Source: Methylococcaceae bacterium (GTDB lineage: Bacteria; Pseudomonadota; Gammaproteobacteria; Methylococcales; Methylomonadaceae). Taken from it: a stretch of DNA of 5,215 nt. Positions 1 to 5,215 of this stretch are shown here, piece by piece; position 1 is the stretch's first letter, and each line of letters starts with the position of its first letter. Both the position numbers and the translations under genes were made by a program. The DNA lies in contig JAUYMX010000309.1 in NCBI GenBank assembly GCA_030699345.1, positions 1 through 5,215 of the forward strand. Reading direction: 5' to 3'. A model generated the notes under the pieces. The model did no database searches. It was not told the origin of the DNA and worked only from the letters and a program-made list of their open reading frames with translations.

Positions 1-1225
1 GCAAGACATATAGGTCCAGAAAGTCTTGATCCGGGTCTTTAATAAAAATGCCACCTTTACGTTGCAGATCAAAGGACTTCAAGTTAAACAAAATATTGAG
101 CACCTGAGCAAAGCGCTCATTAAGCGGCAAGGTTTGTTGTAAGGTTTCAGAGATTGCCAAACGTGCGGCAGTGTCGGCATTTTCCAGACGTTGAGTCTGT
201 TCCAAATAGACTTGGCTGGTGATGTCGCGCTGAATTTGTACATACCCTAGCAGTTTATCTTTAGCATCACGTATAGCTGTGACACTGACGTCGGCCCAGT
301 AATCACGAGTATCAGGCGGTGTGGTTTGACCGGCAATGCTAAACGGGGCGGTGCCTTTACGTCGGTTAAGTAAACGTCCATTCCACGCTTTACCTTGACG
401 TAAGCACTGCTGCATGTCAGCCAAGGTTGGTTGGTCGGCATTAGGGCTGTCCAGCATATTGGGCGGTCTGCCAACCAGTTGTTCTTCTTGCCAGCCGGTA
501 AAATCCAATAACGCCGGATTGACATACTGAATACAGCCGTGATCATCAGTGACAATAATCATCTCTCGACTGGCATCTAATGCGCGCTTCAGTGTTAATA
601 AGCGGATTTCGTTTTCTTTAATATTGGTAATTTCACGGCGAATGGAAATGTATTGTGTCGGCTTACCATTCTGTCCTAATAACGGCACGATAGTGCTGGC
701 GACCCAATAAAGTTGGCCTTGCTTATTGCGATTGCACACTTCGCCCTGCCAAGGCTTGCCTTGAGTAATAGTGCGCCAGATTTCACTAAAAAAGGCTTGG
801 TCATGGTAATGGGAGTTGAGGATTCGGTGATCTTGACCAAGCAATTCGCTTTCACTGTAGCCGGAAATCTCACAAAACTGGTTGTTCACATGGGTAATAC
901 ACCCGGTAACATCGGCAATGCTAACTAGCGCATGAATATCCAACGCATGACGTAGTTGTGAGTTTTCTTGGCTTTGCAGCGCATTTTCGGCTTGTTGCTC
1001 ATTAACTTTTACGGCTAGTGGACGGAGTGATAATCGCCAAATCAGCGGTGCTGCCAGCAACGAAAGCATTACGGTATCGGTAATAATATTTTGCGATGAA
1101 GTTAAAGTAATGCCCCATTGTGGCAGTACATCCAGTATCAACATCACCAGCGTTTCTGCAACGGCTATGACGATACAAATAATGAGTTGGGAGTAAACGA
1201 AGGAATGAGTGAGGGATTTTGTCAT
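1..1225 (-). CDS. Membrane-anchored PAS-PAS(-GAF-like) sensor protein, N-terminal part (3' end outside window)
   Basis: This is an open frame of 408 codons from an ATG at 1225 to the left edge with no stop, so the C-terminal output domain is missing. Residues about 11-34 and 50-68 are hydrophobic and look like two membrane helices with a short loop between them, which would anchor the protein in the inner membrane. Residues about 90-200 form a first PAS/PAC unit (SIADVTGCITHVN, FCEISGYSESELLGQDHRIL, YISIRREIT). Residues about 212-338 form a second (IIVTDDHGCIQYVNPALLDF, GYVQIQRDIT), with a longer loop near 288-308. Residues from about 355 resemble the start of a GAF domain (LQRKGGIFIKDPDQ). 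A TAG lies in frame 18 nt upstream, so 1225 is the first possible ATG; the Shine-Dalgarno match is poor. Such proteins sense small ligands, redox state or light and end in kinase, GGDEF/EAL or phosphatase modules. Which one applies here cannot be told. It lies 83 bp downstream of comM on the same strand. Confidence 0.88.
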   Translation of the reverse strand, partial: MTKSLTHSFVYSQLIICIVIAVAETLVMLILDVLPQWGITLTSSQNIITDTVMLSLLAAPLIWRLSLRPLAVKVNEQQAENALQSQENSQLRHALDIHALVSIADVTGCITHVNNQFCEISGYSESELLGQDHRILNSHYHDQAFFSEIWRTITQGKPWQGEVCNRNKQGQLYWVASTIVPLLGQNGKPTQYISIRREITNIKENEIRLLTLKRALDASREMIIVTDDHGCIQYVNPALLDFTGWQEEQLVGRPPNMLDSPNADQPTLADMQQCLRQGKAWNGRLLNRRKGTAPFSIAGQTTPPDTRDYWADVSVTAIRDAKDKLLGYVQIQRDITSQVYLEQTQRLENADTAARLAISETLQQTLPLNERFAQVLNILFNLKSFDLQRKGGIFIKDPDQDFLDLYVL

Positions 1226-1308
1226 GGCGTGGTTGCGTGGCTAAATAGACCTTTCAACAGTGTAGACCATAGTGTAATAACTAAGGTATTTAGTGCGCAG
1301 ACATTGAC
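1226..1308. other. Short intergenic region between comM and the PAS sensor gene
   Basis: This 83-bp gap separates the comM stop from the sensor start. It holds a weak A/T-rich inverted repeat, ACTAA (1280-1284) and TTAGT (1290-1294), with a 5-nt loop and no following T run on either strand, so it is not a convincing terminator. TAGACC occurs twice in direct orientation (1246-1251 and 1263-1268). No strong sigma-70 promoter or ribosome binding site for the sensor gene stands out. Transcription could run through from comM or start from a promoter I cannot recognise. Confidence 0.5.
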
Positions 1309-2817
1309 TTAACTACGTCGATCCAGTTTGCGGTAGCTGATGGCTTCGCTCAAATGATTGATGCTAATGTGCTCGGCTTGCGCCAGATCAGCGATGGTCC
1401 GGGCGAGTTTCAGAATGCGGTGATAAGCTCGATTCGATAGGCCGAATTTATCCATGGCCTGCTGTAAAAGTTGGTGGCCGGGTTCAGTAAGTTTGCAAAT
1501 ATGCTTAACTTCTTTGGCGGTTAATTCGGCGTTGGCTTTACCGCTACGCGCTATGGCGATATTTCTTGCTGCGACGACGCGTGCTCGGATCTGGGCACTA
1601 CTTTCTTCACCATCAGGCGAGCCTTTGCGCAAAATATCGTGGGATACGCGAGGTACGTCCAGATGCATGTCTATTCGGTCGAGCAATGGTCCGGACACTT
1701 TAGCCCGATAGCGAATGACTTGCTCTGATGTGCAATGACAACGGCCGGAAGCATCGCCCAGATAACCGCACGGGCAAGGATTCATTGCGGCAATTAGCTG
1801 GAAGCGGGCGGGAAAATCCACTTGCCGGGCGGCGCGGGAAATAGTGATGTGGCCGGTTTCCAGCGGTTCACGTAATACTTCCAGCACTTTACGATCAAAC
1901 TCGGGCAATTCGTCAAGAAATAATGTGCCATTGTGCGCCAGCGAGATTTCTCCAGGTCGAGGATTACTGCCGCCACCGACCAAAGCCGCAGCCGATGCCG
2001 TGTGATGGGGTGATCTATACGGTGGTTTTAGCCAGTTGGCGACATCCAGGCCTTGGTCGCTGATGGAGGCTATCGCAGCAGTTTCTTGGGCTTGTCGTTC
2101 GGTCAGTGGCGGCAGAATAGTCGGCAGGCGCGAGGCCAGCATCGATTTTCCGGTGCCTGGTGGGCCTAGCATTAAAAGATTATGAGCGCCTGCGGCAGCA
2201 ATCTCAAAAGCGCGTTTGACATGGTATTGGCCGTGGACATCGGCAAAATCGATGTCGATGTGGGAAGCAGATGAGGCCGGTAATTGGAACTCGCTGGGGA
2301 TTAGTTTTTGCCCGGTCAAATGCGCGCAAACGTCTAACAAATGTCCGGCGGGGATAATTTCAATATCATTGATTAGCGCCGCTTCAGCGAGATTGTCGTT
2401 GGGAAGAATCAGCTTGCGGTGCTGATTTCTAGCCTGGATAGCGATTGGCAAGACACCGATAATTGCGCGTAGTTCGCCGCCCAAAGACAATTCGCCGACG
2501 CATTCATATTGCTCTAGCCCGATATTGGGGATTTGCCCTGAGGCGGCGAGAATGCCTAAGGCAATCGCCAGGTCAAAGCGCCCGCCCTCTTTAGGTAAGT
2601 CGGCGGGTGCTAAATTAACGGTAATGCGTTGTGCGGGAAATTCAAAGCGGGAGTTAAGGATCGCGCCCCTGACCCGATCTTTGCTTTCTTTTACAGCAGT
2701 CTCGGGTAGGCCTACGATATTTAAAGCAGGCAGGCCGTTGGCGACATGAACTTCAACGGTAACTAATGGCGCATCGATGCCAGAACGACCACGGCTGAAG
2801 ACAATCGCCAAAGACAT
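1309..2817 (-). CDS. comM: ComM/YifB family Mg-chelatase-like AAA+ ATPase
   Basis: This is a complete 502-residue protein, the usual length for ComM/YifB. Residues about 20-142 are the N-terminal Lon/S5-like domain typical of the family (NIVGLPETAVKESKDRVR at 33-50, PADLPKEGGRFDLAIALGIL at 71-90). The AAA+ core follows: Walker A GPPGTGKS at 218-225, Walker B LFLDE at 299-303, the four-cysteine insertion C348/C350/C360/C362 (probably zinc-binding), a presumed arginine finger in LLDRIDMH (R381), and a C-terminal helical domain with SNRAYHRILKLARTIADL at 461-478. All nucleotide-handling motifs are intact. In Vibrio and Acinetobacter ComM is a hexameric helicase that promotes branch migration during natural transformation; in organisms not known to be competent its role is open. 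It begins 16 bp after ubiK and is probably co-transcribed. The start matches the family's MSLA N-terminus. The Shine-Dalgarno (AGG about 10 nt upstream) is weak, which fits translation following ubiK. Confidence 0.96.
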   Translation of the reverse strand: MSLAIVFSRGRSGIDAPLVTVEVHVANGLPALNIVGLPETAVKESKDRVRGAILNSRFEFPAQRITVNLAPADLPKEGGRFDLAIALGILAASGQIPNIGLEQYECVGELSLGGELRAIIGVLPIAIQARNQHRKLILPNDNLAEAALINDIEIIPAGHLLDVCAHLTGQKLIPSEFQLPASSASHIDIDFADVHGQYHVKRAFEIAAAGAHNLLMLGPPGTGKSMLASRLPTILPPLTERQAQETAAIASISDQGLDVANWLKPPYRSPHHTASAAALVGGGSNPRPGEISLAHNGTLFLDELPEFDRKVLEVLREPLETGHITISRAARQVDFPARFQLIAAMNPCPCGYLGDASGRCHCTSEQVIRYRAKVSGPLLDRIDMHLDVPRVSHDILRKGSPDGEESSAQIRARVVAARNIAIARSGKANAELTAKEVKHICKLTEPGHQLLQQAMDKFGLSNRAYHRILKLARTIADLAQAEHISINHLSEAISYRKLDRRS

Positions 2818-2833
2818 GGGCGTTTAGCCTGTT

Positions 2834-3106
2834 TTACGCTGCGTTTTGATCATCCGAAGTTTTAAGAATGCGGGCTTCCAAATCGGCAACTCGTTGTTCC
2901 AGTGCTTCCAGTTTTGAACGAGTTTTTGCCAGTACCGCTTTTTGTACTTCAAACTCTTCGCGGGTAACCAAATCCAGTTTGCCTAAGGCGCCTTGCAAAA
3001 TAGCATGAAAGGTTTTTTCCAGATCTTCTTTCAGGTTGTTAAATCCGGGTGGAATGGCGCCAGCTAGGCGGTTGGCTATGTCATCAATGGCTTTTGGATC
3101 GAACAT
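2834..3106 (-). CDS. ubiK: UbiK-family ubiquinone biosynthesis accessory factor (BMFP/YqiC)
   Basis: This is a small complete protein of 90 residues. The N-terminal half (about 3-42) is an amphipathic helix pair beginning MFDPKAIDDIANRL, with a PPGF turn at 19-22. The C-terminal half (about 50-82) is a heptad-like coiled coil (EFEVQKAVLAKTRSKLEALE region), and the tail is short and polar. This matches the UbiK/YqiC (DUF526, BMFP) family in length and layout. In E. coli and Salmonella, UbiK binds UbiJ and supports aerobic coenzyme Q8 synthesis; related proteins form trimeric coiled coils that associate with lipid and can fuse membranes in vitro. No ubiJ or other ubi gene is in the window. The gene lies 33 bp after the MarR gene and 16 bp before comM, a neighbour commonly found beside ubiK in gammaproteobacteria. 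A GAG(A) stretch 7-10 nt upstream of the ATG is a modest ribosome binding site. Confidence 0.92.
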   Translation of the reverse strand: MFDPKAIDDIANRLAGAIPPGFNNLKEDLEKTFHAILQGALGKLDLVTREEFEVQKAVLAKTRSKLEALEQRVADLEARILKTSDDQNAA

Positions 3107-3139
3107 GGATTTTCTCGTAATAGTTAGTGGATGAGTCGC

Positions 3140-3709
3140 TTAAGCCGCATGAGCAGGAATGTGCTCCCGGCAGATTTTATCAGTTTCGGCTTGAAACAAC
3201 GGTAAGCGCGTGACGCTGCATAAATAGTGATTGTCTTCGACGTCAAAATTGATGCAGGTGGCACAGGAACCGAAGCTAGGGGCATTGTGGGTTTTTTGTA
3301 ACGCCTCCAATGCGGCCAGCAAGGCGTTATCGATAGAATTAAATTGTTGGTTTTTTACTGCTTGTTCAGCTTGGGCAAAGACATCGTCGGCATGAACAAG
3401 CGCCAACAGTTCGTAGCCTTTTGCTGTCAAGTTAAGATGAATAATACGGGCATCTTCACTGTCCTGGACTTTTTCCAAAAGCTCGCGGCGCTCTAATACT
3501 AGCAATGATTGCGACACCGTACCTTTGGTTAAACCGAAATATTCGGTGATGGCCGCCGCTGTGTTGCTGTAACTGTTGCAGGAATTGAGATAATCCAAAA
3601 CTTGGATATGAATCGGCTGTAAACCCAGTGCGGCGAGTTTTTTGCGTTCTTCGGCGCGCACCAGCGTGCTGATACGTTCAATCAATTTAAAGGTGTTTAG
3701 ATTTTTCAT
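3140..3709 (-). CDS. MarR-family winged-helix regulator with a C-terminal cysteine-rich tail
   Basis: This 189-residue protein is longer than a usual MarR protein (about 140-150). Residues about 5-40 give the N-terminal dimerisation helices. Residues about 48-100 are the winged helix-turn-helix: helices around TAAAITEYFGL, a recognition helix TKGTVSQSLLVLERRELLEK (61-80), and a wing with the family's D-x-x-D-x-R signature (DSEDARI, 83-89) followed by LTAKGYELL. Residues about 105-140 are the C-terminal dimer helices. The remaining 45 residues hold C149, C152, C164, C180 and H183 in a C-x2-C-x11-C-x15-C-x2-H pattern, suggestive of a zinc or iron-sulfur site; another cysteine, C44, sits in the DNA-binding half. 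The start codon overlaps the speE stop as ATGA, so translation is probably coupled and the regulator is made in step with spermidine synthase. By inference it may regulate its own operon in response to a polyamine, oxidant or metal. Family assignment is firm; ligand and targets are unknown. Confidence 0.9.
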   Translation of the reverse strand: MKNLNTFKLIERISTLVRAEERKKLAALGLQPIHIQVLDYLNSCNSYSNTAAAITEYFGLTKGTVSQSLLVLERRELLEKVQDSEDARIIHLNLTAKGYELLALVHADDVFAQAEQAVKNQQFNSIDNALLAALEALQKTHNAPSFGSCATCINFDVEDNHYLCSVTRLPLFQAETDKICREHIPAHAA

Positions 3710-4560
3710 TTCGCTGAGTTGAATGCTTGTTTAAAAAATTCAGGCTGCGCTAACGAGGCATTATGAATATCAGCATTATAGTAGACGGTGTTAAAAGGCT
3801 TATTTTTGGCATCGTGTTCCCGGAATGCTGATAAGGCATTTTTGCTGGCAATAGTGGCACTCCACCAGCCAGACGGATAAATACATTGTGGAAAGAATAA
3901 TGTTTGGGTGTGGCTTAAGCCTGCGCTGCTCATGGCATCGCGCATTTCCTTAATAAGATTTAAGTGCAATAAAGCCGATTCGCTTTGCTGTACCAGTAAA
4001 CCGTTTTCAGTCAGGCAATTGAAGCAGTCACGATAAAAATCAACGCCAAATAAACCTTCGGCCGGGCCTATTGGGTCGGTGCTGTCGACGATAATAATAT
4101 CAACGGAATTAGGCGCGGCGTCTTTGACCCATTTAATGCCGTCGATGAATTTTAAGTCGGCTCTAGGATCGTTATTAGATTCGCACAATTCAGGAAAGTA
4201 AATTTCCGCCAAACGTGTCACACGCTCGTCAATATCGATTTGCACGGCATGTTCAACACTTGGATGCTTTAATACTTCGCGCAATGTTCCACAGTCGCCG
4301 CCGCCGATAATCCAGACGTTTTTGGGATTTGGGTGCGTGTACAACGCCGGGTGACTCATCATTTCGTGATAAAAAAAATTGTCGCGGGTGGACACCATAG
4401 TGCAGCCGTCGATGACCATCAAGTTGCCGAAGGTTTCGGTTTCATAAATTTCAAGGTACTGAAAATCAGATTGTTCTTCGTGTAACTTGCGTTTGATTTT
4501 TAATGAAAAGGCAGAGCCTGCGCCTGCTGCTTGTTCAGTAAACCATTCTGATGGATTCAT
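3706..4560 (-). CDS. speE: Polyamine aminopropyltransferase (spermidine synthase)
   Basis: This is a complete 284-residue protein of normal SpeE length. It transfers an aminopropyl group from decarboxylated S-adenosylmethionine to putrescine, giving spermidine and methylthioadenosine in the cytosol. The N-terminal beta domain (about 1-60) has SDFQYLEIYE and FGNLMVIDG. The Rossmann-like domain follows, with NFFYHEMMSHP (61-71), the nucleotide-binding loop GGGDCGTLREVLKH (86-99), acidic D109/D111 in QIDIDERV, FIDG with D140, and the catalytic stretch VDSTDPIGPAEGLF (158-171), where D159 and D162 correspond to the substrate-binding and catalytic aspartates. YPSGWW (228-233) closes the active-site region. 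The loop has Cys90 where many homologues have Gly (GGGDGG). The start fits the family N-terminus and has AGGA (4570-4573) 9 nt upstream. No speD or putrescine-forming gene is in the window. It is the first gene of the apparent operon and overlaps the MarR gene by 4 bp. Other polyamine specificities (spermine, agmatine) cannot be excluded. Confidence 0.94.
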   Translation of the reverse strand: MNPSEWFTEQAAGAGSAFSLKIKRKLHEEQSDFQYLEIYETETFGNLMVIDGCTMVSTRDNFFYHEMMSHPALYTHPNPKNVWIIGGGDCGTLREVLKHPSVEHAVQIDIDERVTRLAEIYFPELCESNNDPRADLKFIDGIKWVKDAAPNSVDIIIVDSTDPIGPAEGLFGVDFYRDCFNCLTENGLLVQQSESALLHLNLIKEMRDAMSSAGLSHTQTLFFPQCIYPSGWWSATIASKNALSAFREHDAKNKPFNTVYYNADIHNASLAQPEFFKQAFNSAK

Positions 4561-4599
4561 TGCGTTGTGTCCTGAAAATAAACAAATATGAGGCGGGGC

Positions 4600-4629
4600 A
4601 TTATATTAGAATTTAATGACGCCCGTCAT
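4600..4629 (-). promoter_or_regulatory. Candidate sigma-70 promoter for speE and downstream genes
   Basis: Read on the minus strand, a perfect TATAAT (-10) lies at 4605-4600. A -35-like ATGACG, matching TTGACA at four of six positions, lies at 4629-4624, with an 18-bp spacer. Transcription would start near 4593, leaving a leader of about 33 nt that contains the AGGA ribosome binding site at 4570-4573. The position is right for the first gene of the unit. The call rests on sequence match alone. Confidence 0.6.
4616..4629. promoter_or_regulatory. Perfect inverted repeat overlapping the speE -35 box; candidate operator
   Basis: ATGACG-CC-CGTCAT is a perfect 14-bp inverted repeat with 6-bp arms. 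Its right arm is the -35 hexamer of the predicted speE promoter, so a bound protein would be placed to block RNA polymerase. An overlapping 8-bp palindrome GTCATGAC lies at 4625-4632, and another CGTCA lies at 4645-4649, 21 bp (two helical turns) from the CGTCA at 4624-4628. MarR-family proteins bind short palindromes of this kind, and a MarR gene is the second gene of the unit, so autoregulation is a reasonable inference. The binding protein is not known. Confidence 0.4.
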
Positions 4630-4678
4630 GACAGTTCAGTTGCACGTCAAAAACCGTACCATTGTAAGAGGATTTTTT

Positions 4679-5215
4679 ATGGCCCTAAATTACGCGGAAC
4701 ATTTCATTTCAGTCAGTGAATATTTACAAGGTGAGCAACTCAGCGACATCAAACATGAATATATTGATGGCGATGTCTATGCCATGGGTGGTGCGAGTCG
4801 CAGCCATAATATTATTTCCAGTAATGTCGCCAGAATTTTAGGTAATCATTTAGAAGATACGCCCTGCACGACTTTTTCATCCGATATGAAAGTTAAAGCC
4901 AATAACTGCTTTTTTTATCCCGATGTGATGGTGGTATGCGACGACGATAAAGGCGATGAGTATTTCACTGAAGCGCCGGTGATTATCGTTGAAGTGTTAT
5001 CCAAGTCTACGCGGCGCCTGGATAAAGCCACCAAAATGGCTATCTACAAAACCATTCCCAGCTTGCAAGAATATGTCTTAATCGAACAGGATGTTATTGA
5101 CGTGGAAGTATGTAGGCGAAGCGCAGGCTGGGTCTCAGAACATTATTTTTTAGGTGATGACATCACTTTTGAGTCGATTGACATCACCCTGTCGTGTGCA
5201 GCCATTTATCATCGC
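4679..5215 (+). CDS. Uma2-family (DUF820) PD-(D/E)XK-like endonuclease, 3' end outside window
   Basis: This open frame of 179 codons runs from an ATG at 4679 to the right edge without a stop; family members are about 185-200 residues, so only a short C-terminal piece is missing. Visible family motifs are KHEYIDGDVYAMGG (25-38, with E27), a conserved histidine in SRSHN (H43), SSDMKV (67-72), FFYPDVMVV with D82, and VIIVEVLSKSTRRLDKATKM (101-120), with E105, D115 and K119, then IPSLQEYVLIEQD. D82, E105 and the lysine region match the PD-(D/E)XK-like active site expected for this fold, so the nuclease site looks intact. AAGAGGA at 4666-4672, 6 nt before the ATG, is a strong ribosome binding site and settles the start. 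The family is common in cyanobacteria and scattered in other bacteria, often in many copies; its biological role is not established. It is divergent from speE across 118 bp, and nothing in the context ties it to polyamines. Confidence 0.88.
   Translation, partial: MALNYAEHFISVSEYLQGEQLSDIKHEYIDGDVYAMGGASRSHNIISSNVARILGNHLEDTPCTTFSSDMKVKANNCFFYPDVMVVCDDDKGDEYFTEAPVIIVEVLSKSTRRLDKATKMAIYKTIPSLQEYVLIEQDVIDVEVCRRSAGWVSEHYFLGDDITFESIDITLSCAAIYHR

Noticed and set aside
247..555. Minus-strand open frame of 102 codons starting ATG at 555
   Set aside because: It lies wholly inside the PAS sensor gene in another frame, and its product has no recognisable domain.
713..928. Open frames on both strands (plus 713-928, minus 676-873) inside the sensor gene
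   Set aside because: They are shadows of the first PAS domain coding sequence and show no domain or start signal of their own.
1280..1294. Inverted repeat ACTAA-GGTAT-TTAGT as a terminator after comM
   Set aside because: The stem is only 5 bp, A/T-rich and not followed by a T run on either strand.
1118..1312. Plus-strand open frame of 64 codons over the sensor 5' end and the comM-sensor gap
   Set aside because: It overlaps the sensor's membrane-helix coding sequence antisense, has a composition unlike a real protein, and shows no convincing ribosome binding site.
1454..1711. Plus-strand open frame of 85 codons antisense to comM
   Set aside because: comM is intact on the other strand with all family motifs; this frame is a by-product of its codon use. 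The same applies to the plus-strand frames at 2216-2425 and 2525-2749, and to the minus-strand frame at 1794-1976.
4640..4668. TTGCAC (4640-4645) and TGTAAG (4663-4668) as a promoter for the Uma2-family gene
   Set aside because: Both boxes match poorly, and the implied transcript would start after the strong AAGAGGA ribosome binding site, making that site useless.

Overview
The window reads as a stretch of gammaproteobacterial chromosome of moderate G+C, judged by eye. The evidence is the pairing of a UbiK-type ubiquinone accessory factor with a ComM/YifB AAA+ protein, plus a spermidine synthase and a PAS-rich membrane sensor. Environmental lineages such as the methanotrophic Methylococcales would fit, but that is an impression from protein style and not a demonstrated assignment. 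I see no mobile element, CRISPR array, tRNA or rRNA.

Layout from right to left along the minus strand: speE (spermidine synthase, 3706-4560), a MarR-family regulator with an extra cysteine-bearing tail (3140-3709), ubiK (2834-3106), comM (1309-2817), and the N-terminal 408 residues of a two-PAS membrane sensor (1-1225, cut by the window edge). speE and the MarR gene overlap by 4 bp (ATGA). The next two gaps are 33 and 16 bp, and no hairpin terminator is visible between these genes. The first four genes therefore look like one transcription unit read from a promoter just upstream of speE. The sensor gene follows after 83 bp and may be separate.

On the plus strand, starting at 4679 and running off the right edge, is a Uma2-family (DUF820) PD-(D/E)XK-like nuclease gene, divergent from speE. 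The 118-bp region between them holds a good sigma-70-like promoter for speE. Its -35 box is embedded in a perfect ATGACG-CC-CGTCAT inverted repeat, with further TGAC/GTCA half-sites nearby. This is a plausible operator, possibly for the MarR protein encoded directly after speE.

Together the unit joins polyamine synthesis (SpeE), a candidate feedback regulator (MarR with Cys tail), aerobic ubiquinone synthesis (UbiK) and DNA branch migration in transformation (ComM). Only the SpeE-MarR pair suggests a direct functional tie; ubiK-comM is a familiar neighbourhood. The least explained items are the cysteine tail of the MarR protein and the half-site cluster. I found no convincing wholly new system.
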